64,000 nucleotides of DNA from Eubacteriaceae bacterium (lineage in GTDB: Bacteria; Bacillota; Clostridia; Lachnospirales; Lachnospiraceae): contig CAJTCR010000012.1 of NCBI GenBank assembly GCA_910574915.1, forward strand, positions 38,962 to 102,961, given 5' to 3'. This document shows, piece by piece, positions 18,801 to 28,282 of this stretch. Position numbers and translations under genes: made by a program. The number at the start of each line of letters is the position of its first letter. The stretch's first letter is position 1. The notes beneath the pieces were generated by a model that was not told where the DNA came from, searched no databases, and was given only the letters and a program-made list of their open reading frames with translations.

Positions 18801-21800
18801 ATATGGGATATCTTCAATCTGTATCTCAGTAACATCAGCATCACTGATATCTTTTCTTGTAATGGAATACTCCAGTGTAATCTCTCCTTCATAATTCCCT
18901 ACACCACTAATAACAAATTTCGGTTTCTCACTCCCACTCGTCCAGTTGATATGATCGCCGTTTCCAACTCCTTCTACAAGTTCATAATCTCCTCGTGTTG
19001 TATCATCTCCTGGTGATAAAGTTACCAAACTATTCGATGGCGCTACTGCCGTTATAGAAGTAATCTCAGGAAATACGGTGTTACCTGTATAAGTTACAGA
19101 GCTATTGTATTTCACAGAAATTTCCTTTTTGCTATAGCCATCTGCAAGGTTATATGGTTTGATTCTAAATTGAACCGTACGTCTGCCGCTATACTTCCCT
19201 TTTCCTTCGATCGTGATATTATGCACGCCGACGGTCACTTTATCATCGATACTAATTGTATAGTCAACATCTTTCGTAAGTCTCGTCCCGTCTATTACAA
19301 CAACAACATTTTCTTCTTTAATAACCTCTTCACCATGTGCATAAGTATAAGAACCACTGTTTATATCAATAACGTTTTCTAAAATGATATCATCTACTCC
19401 TGCTTTTACTTCATAAGTAATAAGCTTCGAGCCTTCCAGATATACGATATCATCCGAAAATGGAATAATTCTTACCTCATTCTCGCCTAATGTCATCGTT
19501 GGCGTTCTATCAAACTTATAATCCACACCATAAACCAATGTTTTGCCGCCGCAAGTAACTGTAATCTTATCTTGTAATTTTATATCACTTGCTGATGAAG
19601 AATAAGATATAACGCCTGGTCCCTTACATTCTGTATAATCGGCTCCAAGATCACCTACAATCGTGATGTTGCACTTGCCTGAACCCTGGAAATAGTCAAC
19701 CTTGGATGCAACCGTTGCCTCTTGCACACCAATAATATTTGGGACTGTTACACTATATTCCAAATCTTCTGTAAGTGTATAAACCCGCACCTTGCTCTTA
19801 TCTGTACTGCTGTAATCTGGCTGTTCTTTACTCTTCTCATAATATACAACATTACATCCGCCTTTTGTAGATGTTGGAGAATATTTTATTGATCCTCCGC
19901 TTATCACCATTTTTGAATGTGCTGCCGCTTCAGGAGTATTGGGATTAAACTCTCCAAAAATAGTATATGGCAATTCATAGGTTCCAATTAGATTTCCTGT
20001 TATCTTACTCTCATCGTTACTGTCTGTAACTTCTGTGACGATTGCCCGCGTCGCCAAATTACCTGCTGTCTCCTGTCCGACACTAACAAACTTATCACCC
20101 TCATACTTCACCTTATAATCGATGCCTTCCCGATCTTTTTCTAGTGTATAATCAGGTTGACCATCTCTTTTCAATGTCACTGTTACTTGTGGTCTTATAA
20201 AGTCACCCGAAAAAGCATTTTTAATAGGACTTAGGGATACTATACACTTCGATTTATCTGTCAATGTAACTGGCTTAATTACGAAGTAAGCATCAAAATA
20301 TCCTATAAAATTCGAGTTCGCTGATGCCGTAAACCGCATCGTCGGACGCTTATTCTTCGGCACATTTCTTTCACATGCATTCAGATTATTTAACGGCGTA
20401 ACTTTATAATCACTATTATCGCCTTCTTTTAACGGCGATGTTTCATCTCCAAAATATAATTCTAGCTGCGGGAACACACCTTTCTCTTCCTGACCATTAA
20501 TGTTTGTATATGGCGTATACGTATATTCCTCTCTCGCTCGCCAACCATCAATCCTAAAATAGTCATCATTTATCGCATGATAAGTATCCTTACTTCCATC
20601 ATCTGTGTACTCAGCTTCCACATATATCTGCCGCCTGTATATGTTAAAGTATCCATAAATGGTACCTTCATATCCATATACACCTGTAACAATTGCCACC
20701 GCCTTTGAGCTATCTCCATCTCGCGGCTCATCATTCGAATTCGTATTTGCTTTTATATTTTCATCCCAGTCAACTACATAATCGTCACCTTCTGTCAATA
20801 CAATCGCACCTGTAGGGTCTGTAACCTTCAACTCTGGTCTTATTGGTTTCCCAGTATAAGTATATCGTTCCGTTTTTGGTGTATCTGGATACACAAGCTC
20901 TACTTTATACTTATTATTTGATGCAGCAATATTAATTTTCTTGACTACAAACGAAATTGTTATAACTCCGTAATACCCATTCTTACCAGTAATTGTAATT
21001 TTCCCATACTGGCTATCTGCGCCAGAACCACTTGATGCACCTGGTCCATCAATGTGTACAGAAAACTCCTTATCTTCTGACAGTACAATTGCTTTATTGC
21101 TGTTATTTTTATAATAAAGCAACATAATTTTATTATTATCCATTGCTCCATTTTTAACAAACTCAATATTCCATTGACCGCCACTCTGAGCATAATTTTT
21201 CCCAACCAGTTCCGATGTGCCCACTCCTACATCTATACGATTGATATCTTTCTCATTCTCACTCTTTTCCTTGAGTTTGGAAAGAGTAATATCTTGACCA
21301 ACATAAAGAATAATTGTTCTGTATCCTGTATAACACCCTCTACCATGAATTGTAAATTCAACAGTACTATTTTCTGATATATTGCTAATATCAATATCTG
21401 TTCTTTCAATGGTATAATCAACATTATACGTTAAGGTATCACCCGGAGTCCCAAAACCATCATCCCTAACAACAAGATTATCCTTAATATACTCTAAATA
21501 TACATCTTCGTCATCACTTGAATTATAAGGTGTTTTTGCAGCAATCTGCGTGATTACTTCTGTGTTTTCTTCCCCTATACTTCTAGCTGAAATTTCAAAT
21601 TCCTCTGTTTTTACAGAAGACACATTTGGATCTTGCGCATTAACAAAATTTGGATTGCTTGGTAATGCAGAAACCATAAAATAATATTTTTGGTTTAGTT
21701 TTAGATCACTTGGATCATTTACCGGAAGATTTGTCGTAGCATCATATAGCGTAATACTATCTGCGTCGAAATCCGTTCCTGCCTTCAAAACAAACTCTTT

Positions 21801-24161
21801 GTTGTTTTCCGCTTTAAACTCCAATTGTGTAAGTTGAGGGTATTTTGTTTTGCCAGTATAACCATGTTTCCCATTCTTAAAACCATCGGCTTCTGTTAGT
21901 TTCAAAGTACCCTTATTTAATTTTTGAGAAATTATATTAAATGTCTTTGTCTTAGCAACTCCTTCCGCCAAAGTTACTGTAACCGAAGCTACACCGACAT
22001 TTTCATTATTAGAATATGTTATCTTCCCCCTATACTCATCTTCTGATAATGGTCTTGATTGATACGTCACATTTATGACATTCGGACGATGTTCCTTTCC
22101 ACTATACAAGTGACCAAGATCTCCAACTCCATCCTCCTTACAAGCTCCGAGTTCAAAATCTATGTCATTTGGGTCATACTTTTGAATATCAAACTGTACT
22201 TTGATGTCTCCTTTATAATTGCCATTGAAGCTAAATACAGCCCAATATTTCTTTCCAGCCGAAGCTTTGCTCCAATCAGTAACCAGCGTCGTTCCATCGG
22301 ACTCATAAAACAGGACTTTTACTCCACTTTTAAGAGCCGTTAATCTTTGTATTATAGTTCCATCTTTATCCCAAAGTATTCCATCCTCAAGTACATTTGG
22401 CTCCCTAAATGGCAAATAACTATCCTTAATGGTTATTTTATAGCCTGCTTTGACCACGTCTTTCTTTTCAATTTTATAATACAAACCTTGTTTAGGTATT
22501 CCTGATTCATCCATACCCTTTAGTGTACCATAATAACCGCCTGCTGTACGACTTTTTATAGAATCTTTACTGTTTCCTAAGCCACCTACTATGGTTATAA
22601 AAACAGTGCCTGCATCTGTAATATTATCAGGAATATATGTGTCAATGTTACCATCCATACCAGTCATATCCCATTTGCTTAAAGCATAGCTCATACTGTA
22701 ATTGGTATATCCATCACCCTTTTTTACACATAGATCCTTCTTCTTACTCTCTTCATAATCTGGTGCTCCGTTAAAATAAACCAACATATTAACGGGATGC
22801 GTCTTGTTGTCCTGATATTCATAATCATCGTTTTCATAAAACTCTATCTCATAATTAGCTTTTGAAATATCCCTACGCACTTCATAATATAAATATCCTT
22901 TTTGCCCAACATATCCAGTTTTAGATAAAACAACCTCTAATCTTACTGTTCCTGCTGTTGCCCCTGGAACAACTCTATCACTTCCACGAGCCGCAACAAT
23001 CATTTCAGATCCCGGAACAATTTCAAACTCATTACTTTCAAATGTTTTTGTCGTATCTGTTAATAGCCTTATTTTATTTGGTTTAAATACATATGTGTGA
23101 TTACTTTCATCATAATCTCTAGCTTCGTCAAACGCTCTATCATCTGGAATAAGCTCCAATGTATTCTTAGTAACTGGATACAGTTCGCGCCAACGTCCTC
23201 CATATAACTGACCACCTGGGTAAATAATAATTTCTCTATAATTTTCATCTGCTGTTAAGTCTAGCGATTGTGATGCAATATTAATACTTGTTGTTCCATC
23301 CTGTATTGAAAGCTTCTTAGGCTTTTCATATGCACTTGCAGTATAGCTTCCCGCTGGCTCCCCGTCTATGGTTACACTGGCATTCGCTATATCTTTCTTT
23401 ATATTCAAACTCGGTGCTCCCCATGACTCTTTACCTTCAACATCCTCACCCTGATAATAATTTGTATATTTGATATACAGATCCTGCAAAGAACTTAAAT
23501 TAGCAACATAATCATTCCCGTTAACATCCACAACTTTATATTCTGTTTTTTTCAATTCTTTACCATCAACAGAAATGTTGATCCGATCTGGTCCGATTGT
23601 CTCGCTATCATTAGAAATCAAAATAGTATCGGTAATTGTTTTATAATATTCTCCATCTTTAGCCGATGTGTTGACTGCTGTTATCTGTGCAGACGACGGC
23701 ATTAGTGCTCTAGTAATTTTATACTCTATAATACAAGTACTATTCGGCTTTAATAAACGACTTTGCGCAGTTGCTATTATTTGTACTTGCTGTTTTTTCG
23801 CTGTTATACCATCATATCCTTTTTCTAAACTAACAGTATAATCTGTGCCTTCCTGTATAGGATATATATTACCAGCCGTATCCTTAATCGTTAATGCTGT
23901 AATCTTTCTCTCAACGCCTGAATATTCACTTGTATCAAGCTTTTGTATCGCTGCTCCACTAACATTGGTAGGTTGTTTTAACACACCACCATCTCCATCA
24001 GGGGTTCCTACTGTACTCAAATCAATTTTCTCCCCATCAAGCTGTGTTATCGTATCCGCCCGCAGCCTAGGCGCAGCAATCGCCACACCCCCCAGCAAAA
24101 GCACAGAACAAAATACAATTAATATTTTCGTCCCAAACCTTTTCCATACATCCTTGTACAT
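15849..24161 (-). CDS. Giant secreted repeat protein (MBG/Ig-like and FnIII modules)
   Basis: A 2770-residue secreted protein. The signal peptide (about 1-36) has the core ILIVFCSVLLLGGVAIA. Most of the length is repeats of about 80-100 residues built around YTGKxxxP, DYTVxYSNNxNxGTAxVTV and GxGNYxGxxxxxFxI, like the MBG/bacterial Ig-like modules of large adhesins. From about 1,600 on the repeats are regular; the N-terminal part is more diverged. The last 190 residues hold two fibronectin-III-like modules (SLKLKWTKQGYADGYQIC; ARISWSKVTGASGYEIYYKK). No LPxTG motif or C-terminal membrane helix is present. The ribosome binding site GAGGAAGGGA precedes ATG 24159-24161. It heads an operon with the class B sortase and the LRR protein. 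Confidence 0.9.
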   Translation of the reverse strand: MYKDVWKRFGTKILIVFCSVLLLGGVAIAAPRLRADTITQLDGEKIDLSTVGTPDGDGGVLKQPTNVSGAAIQKLDTSEYSGVERKITALTIKDTAGNIYPIQEGTDYTVSLEKGYDGITAKKQQVQIIATAQSRLLKPNSTCIIEYKITRALMPSSAQITAVNTSAKDGEYYKTITDTILISNDSETIGPDRINISVDGKELKKTEYKVVDVNGNDYVANLSSLQDLYIKYTNYYQGEDVEGKESWGAPSLNIKKDIANASVTIDGEPAGSYTASAYEKPKKLSIQDGTTSINIASQSLDLTADENYREIIIYPGGQLYGGRWRELYPVTKNTLELIPDDRAFDEARDYDESNHTYVFKPNKIRLLTDTTKTFESNEFEIVPGSEMIVAARGSDRVVPGATAGTVRLEVVLSKTGYVGQKGYLYYEVRRDISKANYEIEFYENDDYEYQDNKTHPVNMLVYFNGAPDYEESKKKDLCVKKGDGYTNYSMSYALSKWDMTGMDGNIDTYIPDNITDAGTVFITIVGGLGNSKDSIKSRTAGGYYGTLKGMDESGIPKQGLYYKIEKKDVVKAGYKITIKDSYLPFREPNVLEDGILWDKDGTIIQRLTALKSGVKVLFYESDGTTLVTDWSKASAGKKYWAVFSFNGNYKGDIKVQFDIQKYDPNDIDFELGACKEDGVGDLGHLYSGKEHRPNVINVTYQSRPLSEDEYRGKITYSNNENVGVASVTVTLAEGVAKTKTFNIISQKLNKGTLKLTEADGFKNGKHGYTGKTKYPQLTQLEFKAENNKEFVLKAGTDFDADSITLYDATTNLPVNDPSDLKLNQKYYFMVSALPSNPNFVNAQDPNVSSVKTEEFEISARSIGEENTEVITQIAAKTPYNSSDDEDVYLEYIKDNLVVRDDGFGTPGDTLTYNVDYTIERTDIDISNISENSTVEFTIHGRGCYTGYRTIILYVGQDITLSKLKEKSENEKDINRIDVGVGTSELVGKNYAQSGGQWNIEFVKNGAMDNNKIMLLYYKNNSNKAIVLSEDKEFSVHIDGPGASSGSGADSQYGKITITGKNGYYGVITISFVVKKINIAASNNKYKVELVYPDTPKTERYTYTGKPIRPELKVTDPTGAIVLTEGDDYVVDWDENIKANTNSNDEPRDGDSSKAVAIVTGVYGYEGTIYGYFNIYRRQIYVEAEYTDDGSKDTYHAINDDYFRIDGWRAREEYTYTPYTNINGQEEKGVFPQLELYFGDETSPLKEGDNSDYKVTPLNNLNACERNVPKNKRPTMRFTASANSNFIGYFDAYFVIKPVTLTDKSKCIVSLSPIKNAFSGDFIRPQVTVTLKRDGQPDYTLEKDREGIDYKVKYEGDKFVSVGQETAGNLATRAIVTEVTDSNDESKITGNLIGTYELPYTIFGEFNPNTPEAAAHSKMVISGGSIKYSPTSTKGGCNVVYYEKSKEQPDYSSTDKSKVRVYTLTEDLEYSVTVPNIIGVQEATVASKVDYFQGSGKCNITIVGDLGADYTECKGPGVISYSSSASDIKLQDKITVTCGGKTLVYGVDYKFDRTPTMTLGENEVRIIPFSDDIVYLEGSKLITYEVKAGVDDIILENVIDINSGSYTYAHGEEVIKEENVVVVIDGTRLTKDVDYTISIDDKVTVGVHNITIEGKGKYSGRRTVQFRIKPYNLADGYSKKEISVKYNSSVTYTGNTVFPEITSITAVAPSNSLVTLSPGDDTTRGDYELVEGVGNGDHINWTSGSEKPKFVISGVGNYEGEITLEYSITRKDISDADVTEIQIEDIPYQNGKDITPVPELKYAGRDLAGVLYSGNADDYINWADYTRHFSYEYSTKADLKSVGTKEIRVRGIGNFTGERVVTYNVVPLDIGEAELTFISQEAPVYDGTDLTPAFRLSYAGDVILEYTGSTWVSNYIKSAVVKFSNNRNATLTDLATVRVEIPEDVKDNYKGFKEVTFTIMPASLANHTKFMYHPAGQNGNVDLKNYKLNYPFNKGNSVMPNYAGAEDAAELKETQVGIYYDDPNKANNGAFLNNITDYEISYQYVEPDTNDVEVREEYRNPEPPLSYAGKVKVTITGVGNYTDSASFWYFIGKDISKDANFTMKPTTAIYNSQKQYPTLTVTGVKEGEYLIGRYKDEVALKNLIQEKDFVNAGTYYIRIEGDPTNGTYATEPMTLTYTITPRAFSNNLIIDGFKREYSYTGFDICPVGISVTDYIDNIKYRLTEDVDYTLTYTNNLNAGTAYINVEGKNNFSGKATANFMITSSTISSGGSWGSNSFLDQGTGEISGATSVAPSDVNLSMDTVDAMYYTGKAVYPKVSVPGMTENVDYTVTFSNNVEVGTAVATVTGIGNNNGTITKNFRIIAQLSKCTISPIPAQQYTGSEVKPALTVKCGNNILMEGTDYTATYSNNVNIGTATVTLRALNNANYTGTTTVKFSIANDVGGFIISGYAPSYAYTGNAITPGVVVETGSRTLVLGTEYTVSYSNNVNAGVAMITVTGIGRYSGTQTATFVIEPKSMQSLDTSDVADRTYTGDAYTPDITVSDGGKVLTKGVDYTVTYKNNTDPGMASIVIQGTNSNYTGTKVISFKISAVAVKGLKASSVKYNSLKLKWTKQGYADGYQICNSNSKVVKTVKANSATITGLSAGKTYKYKVRSYVNNTDGTKSYGAFSSVLSTTTKLKTPTVKVVSKAKGQARISWSKVTGASGYEIYYKKSSKEKYKKLKTVNNPNIRVCTVRGMKSGDRAYFRIRAFRKNGSKKVYSSLNPLKVITVK

Positions 24162-24912
24162 ACATTCCCTTCCTCTCCGTCATCCTTTATTATATGGAAG
24201 ACATTATTCTATCCTGGATTACATAAACCACTCAGAACATACAACCCGCATTTCCATCCCTATCCACCGCAATTCGCAAGACATCTGTTCCTAAAGCCCA
24301 GCCATCGACCGCCCGCCGGATTCCGAACAGGCGTCGTGCCAAGTGCGGTACACAGTATAAAAACACAGATCCACCATGTCCTGACACTGCATTTTGACAA
24401 TCTCTTATACAGACACCCACCTATCCTGCCGTTTTCCTAGATCCCCTTTAAAGCCTGCCCTGCTGTATTGATCTAATCAAAACACCAAAATATGCCAGAT
24501 TCCGCCACGTCTGACCGCCAGTTACAGCGCTCGTGTACTTTCGGATGGCATGTGCATCCTACACACCTCATCTATATTAAGAGAAAAGTATGTATGCCGC
24601 AACCACTCCGCACAAGACTTTTCCTTCTTGCAAAGCGGACAAACACGCAGACTTATCCCATTAAGATAGTTTATAATTATATCGGCTCTTTTTTTAGAAT
24701 ATTAACCTTAAGGTGGAATTTTTTTGAATTATCCTATAATATCAATTTTATTGTACAACAATTAAAGAAGCGTTAAGACTAAGCTTGCAGATCCGTCTCT
24801 AATGCTCTATCCAGTTGGAAATCAAACTTTTAGATTGTCTGATTCATACCAATGCTACAGCGAACAAAACAAACCATATCGAGCTTGTTTTCGTAACATT
24901 TTACAAAGAGCA

Positions 24913-25305
24913 GCCGGGAGAGCGGATGTGCCTCCCCTGGCGGCGGCTTTGGAAGAATGCTTAGAAGCCCTTAGTATTCTGCAAAACAACCAGGGGCGCA
25001 GCCAAGCGGCACCTTTAGCTGTCGGCAGGCAGCGAACTAGAGCGTGTTTGAAAAATGCTTTCTGCCTAGATGTATTTCACAATTTGTGGGAGATTTGCGC
25101 CAAATGAAGGGCGCATAGCGGGCTATGTAACCTGAATTTGGCGTAAATGTCACGCAAAGTGGGGAATGCAGATGGCAGGAATGATTTTTCAAACACGCTC
25201 TAGGTGCCGCGACCGTCCACAGCCGCAGCGTACCAGCAGGATACTTAGGGATTCTTGGCATTCTGGAACGGACGCCGCCAGGGGAGGCACATCTGCTCTC
25301 CCGGC
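24913..25305. repeat. Long inverted repeat flanking a MITE copy
   Basis: The 32 bases at 24913-24944 match the reverse complement of 25274-25305 with one mismatch. A weaker second match lies inside (CCTTAGTATTCTGC near 24969 against CTAAGTATCCTGC on the other strand near 25240). The MITE-like element 25037-25203 sits between the arms. The surrounding gene-free stretch 24162-25410 shows no other supported feature. Confidence 0.75.
25037..25203. mobile_element. MITE-like palindromic element, copy 1
   Basis: A 167-bp element bounded by perfect 20-base terminal inverted repeats (25037-25056 and 25184-25203, starting CTAGAGCGTGTTTGAAAAAT). The interior is an imperfect palindrome as well (TTTCTGCC/GGCAGGAA; TTGCGCCAAAT/ATTTGGCGTAA). 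It encodes no protein. It shares most of its length with copies at 41615 and 53222, all in the same orientation. Confidence 0.85.
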
Positions 25306-25410
25306 GTCCCTTCTTGTAAAAATTTACCAAAGCGATTCCATTCCATCCCGTTTTCGATTTCAAAACATCATTTTATATTTTTTAAAGCGCAGCATCTGCA
25401 TATTTAACAA

Positions 25411-26415
25411 TTAATGATACGCTTTTTCACATTCCCTGCGCATTTTCTCAACTTCCTGGTATGAAAATTCAGGGATCACATATAGAATACCCTCTGTAGA
25501 ATCACCCCTCTCGATCATACGAATAACACATTGTTTTTTCTCTGCCTCTCTTTTTAGCCTTTCCTTTTCTCTTTCTGCCTCTCTTTTTAGCCTTTCCTTT
25601 TCTCTTTCTGCCTCTCTTTTGGCTCTTTCTTCTTTCCTGACTTCTTCCCTGACTTCTTCCTTCACTTCTGTTCTGAGCTCGTTTCTAATCATCCGCTCTA
25701 CTTTCGTCATCTTAATCACCTCTCTTATTTTATTTGCCGTTTCTTCATCAATCACTTTGTCTGTAAACGCCAGCATCCCAGACAATACAAATACCTGCTG
25801 CTTTTTATCCGCCATTTCTTCCGCCAATTCCGCCAGCTCCCGGATCTTCTGCTGCTTTGCCTCCCTCTCTTTATACGACAGCGGCAGAATCATATACTCC
25901 ATTAACTCTTCATCCGTAAATGGCTGCTTCCCTTTCACCTTCTCTTCCAGCCTCCGTAAAATGCTGTCTCCATCCAGTTCAGACAAAAACGCTGTCTCTA
26001 TCCGCATTTTCACAGCTCCGAGATCATAGCTGTCTGACACCTGCCGTCTCTCCACATCTCCGGTATAAATCACAACCATACGCAGCAGCGGACAATCTTT
26101 CTTTTCCTTCCGGTAACGGTTCGCAATCCCCGCCAGATAATTTAGATATTTTACTTTGTCCGCCTTTTTGTATTCACTCTCATAGTCTACAATCGCGACT
26201 GTCTGGTCGGCGAGACGAAACAAATTATCCAGGCGCAGCTCATTTACCGTTACCGCCGGAATATTCGTTGGACTTGCTTCCTCTATTTCTGGAAGGTTCA
26301 GCCCATATACCCGAAAGGTCTTCCCTTTAAAGTTTTCAGCAAGCACTTTGCTTGTAATATCCTTGTTTTGGTATGCGATACTCCCGCTGTGCTTTGTCCT
26401 TTTCTTTCTGCCCAT
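25411..26415 (-). CDS. PD-(D/E)XK nuclease-like (Rpn/transposase-associated) protein, tandem copy A
   Basis: A 334-residue protein. The N-terminal two thirds contain NELRLDNLFRLADQ and VAIVDYESEYKKADKVKYLN, which resemble the D...ExK/Q core of the PD-(D/E)XK (Rpn/YhgA-like) superfamily. This is a by-eye assignment. Residues about 255-300 are a charged coiled coil with an exact internal repeat (REAEREKERLK, encoded by 36-bp units near 25540-25620). The C-terminus (RGDSTEGILYVIPEF) ends in a short helical domain. It is nearly identical to copy B at 26792 except in the coil. AGGAGG precedes the ATG and lies within a hairpin (26424-26443). Rpn relatives are recombination-promoting nucleases; function here is unproven. 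Confidence 0.75.
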   Translation of the reverse strand: MGRKKRTKHSGSIAYQNKDITSKVLAENFKGKTFRVYGLNLPEIEEASPTNIPAVTVNELRLDNLFRLADQTVAIVDYESEYKKADKVKYLNYLAGIANRYRKEKKDCPLLRMVVIYTGDVERRQVSDSYDLGAVKMRIETAFLSELDGDSILRRLEEKVKGKQPFTDEELMEYMILPLSYKEREAKQQKIRELAELAEEMADKKQQVFVLSGMLAFTDKVIDEETANKIREVIKMTKVERMIRNELRTEVKEEVREEVRKEERAKREAEREKERLKREAEREKERLKREAEKKQCVIRMIERGDSTEGILYVIPEFSYQEVEKMRRECEKAYH

Positions 26416-26423
26416 ATTTTTTC

Positions 26424-26443
26424 CTCCTGTTTTTTTGCAGGAG
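26424..26443 (-). promoter_or_regulatory. Hairpin covering the ribosome binding site of copy A
   Basis: In the mRNA, CUCCUG (26443-26438) can pair with CAGGAG (26429-26424) around an eight-base A-rich loop. The second arm is the Shine-Dalgarno sequence itself, nine bases before the AUG. The same hairpin is kept in copy B. Confidence 0.6.
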
Positions 26444-26791
26444 CCCCTTTGAAAACCCCTGCTTTTTATTTGGTTTTAAAGTTAAGCAGGGATTTTCTGT
26501 GAGTATGGCTTTTGGCGGCTGTTTGCCGACAAGCCAAATAGAATTGATTTTGATGGGATTGCTCCCTTTGGCATACGGAGTCTGGATACCCCGTATGGAG
26601 AAAATATGCTTTGTTTGGATTATAACACATGATCGTATAGATTTCAATCTGGTTACAGCAGCTTGTACATTTGTATTGCTTTTTAATTAATTCCGCTTGT
26701 TAGAAATCCAATGTAAACATCATATCAAAGCGGAAACTACAACTATATTTATCTCTTCTCTTATGAATCCTTGTCCTCAAATTTCTTAATT

Positions 26792-27796
26792 TTATTCTGA
26801 TAATAAAACATTTTGTTCACATTCCTTGCGCATTTCCTCAACCTCATAGAATGTAAAGCCTGGGATAACGTATAAAATACTTTCTGTAGAATCACCCCTC
26901 TGAATCATCCGAATAACAGACTGCTTTTTCTCTGCCTCTCTTTTTCGTTTTTCTTCTCTTACTTTTTCTCGAACTTCTTTCTGCACCTTTTCTCTGACTT
27001 CTCTCTGCACTTTTTCTCCGATTTCTGCTCTGACTTCTTCCTTCACTTCTTGTCTAAGTTCATTTCTAATCATCCGCTCTACTTTCGTCATCTTAATCAC
27101 CTCTCTTATTTTATTTGCCGTTTCTTCATCAATCACTTTATCCGTAAACGCCAGCATCCCGGACAATACAAATACCTGCTGCTTTTTGTCCGCCATTTCT
27201 TCCGCCAATTCCGCAAGTTCCCGGATCTTCTGCTGCTTTATCTCCCTCTCTTTATAAGACAGCGGCAGAATCATATACTCCATTAACTCTTCATCCGTAA
27301 ACGGCTGCTTCCCCTTCACCTTCTCTTCCAGCCTCCGTGAAATGCTGTCTCCATCCAGTTCAGACAGAAACGCCGTCTCTATCCGCATTTTCACAGCTCC
27401 GAGATCATAGCTGTCTGCCACCTGCCGCCTTTCTACATCTCCGGTATAAATCACAACCATACGCAGCAGCGGGCATTCTTTCTTTTCCTTCCGGTAACGG
27501 TTCGCAATCCCCGCCAGATAGTTTAGATATTTTACTTTGTCCGCCTTTTTGTATTCACTCTCATAGTCTACAATCGCGACTGTCTGGTCGGCAAGGCGAA
27601 ACAGGTTATCCAGGCGCAGCTCATTTGCCGTTACCGCCGGGATATTCGTCGGGCTTGCTTCCTCTATTTCTGGAAGGTTCAGCCCATATACCCGAAAGGT
27701 CTTCCCCTTAAAATTCTCAGCAAGCACTTTGCTTGTAATGTCTTTGTTTTGGTATGCGATACTCCCGCTGTGCTTTGTCCTTTTCTTTCTGCCCAT
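26792..27796 (-). CDS. PD-(D/E)XK nuclease-like protein, tandem copy B
   Basis: A 334-residue paralog of copy A. The first 245 residues differ at only a handful of positions (for example VSDSYD to VADSYD, REAKQQ to REIKQQ). The coiled coil is replaced by a different charged repeat (VQREVREKVQKEVREKVREE). The last 40 residues are similar but diverged (RGDSTESILYVIPGFTFYE). The shared part includes about 230 bases upstream, so the duplication covers gene plus leader. Either gene conversion or a recent duplication with a rapidly changing coil would explain this. It is upstream of copy A on the same strand. Confidence 0.75.
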   Translation of the reverse strand: MGRKKRTKHSGSIAYQNKDITSKVLAENFKGKTFRVYGLNLPEIEEASPTNIPAVTANELRLDNLFRLADQTVAIVDYESEYKKADKVKYLNYLAGIANRYRKEKKECPLLRMVVIYTGDVERRQVADSYDLGAVKMRIETAFLSELDGDSISRRLEEKVKGKQPFTDEELMEYMILPLSYKEREIKQQKIRELAELAEEMADKKQQVFVLSGMLAFTDKVIDEETANKIREVIKMTKVERMIRNELRQEVKEEVRAEIGEKVQREVREKVQKEVREKVREEKRKREAEKKQSVIRMIQRGDSTESILYVIPGFTFYEVEEMRKECEQNVLLSE

Positions 27797-27804
27797 ATTT
27801 TTTC

Positions 27805-27824
27805 CTCCTGTTTTTTTGCAGGAG
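27805..27824 (-). promoter_or_regulatory. Hairpin covering the ribosome binding site of copy B
   Basis: Same CUCCUG/CAGGAG stem over the Shine-Dalgarno sequence as in copy A, nine bases before AUG 27794-27796. A second inverted repeat further up the leader (CCCTGC/GCAGGG in copy A) has a mismatch in copy B. Confidence 0.6.
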
Positions 27825-28282
27825 CCTTTTTGAAAACCCCTGCCTTTTATTTGGTTTTAAAGTTAAGCATGGATTTTCTGTGAGTATGGCTTTTGGCGGC
27901 TGTCTGCCGGCAAGCCCCATAGAATTGATTTTGATGGGATTGCTCCCTTTGGCATATGGAGTCTGGATACTCCGTATGGAGAAAATATGCTTTGTTTGGA
28001 TTATAACACATTATGGTATGGATTTCAATTAGATTATAGTGATTTATACATTTGTATTGTATTTTGAATGATGAATTTGAAAAACAATTCAGACTTATTA
28101 GATGAATATGAGAAACAGAATATCGTATGGAAAATAAAAAGAAAAACCACACCCAAAACAATTATCTTCTGTAATTCTCTGCCTTTTTCTGTCGTTTCGG
28201 ATGTGATTTTTAACGAGTATATCACACAATGACTCAAACTTCAAGATTAATTTTACTATTTTTGTATTTTATTTACAAAAAA

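Noticed and set aside
24162..24500. c-di-GMP riboswitch in the leader of the giant surface gene
   Set aside because: Plausible from the EAL gene nearby and from other adhesins, but no GEMM-type or type II core could be found by eye.
24492..24776. 94-residue plus-strand frame
   Set aside because: No ribosome binding site, no family resemblance and biased composition in an intergenic region.
28034..28237. 67-residue minus-strand frame with a hydrophobic segment
   Set aside because: AT-rich sequence, no ribosome binding site, partly overlapping the duplicated leader of copy B.
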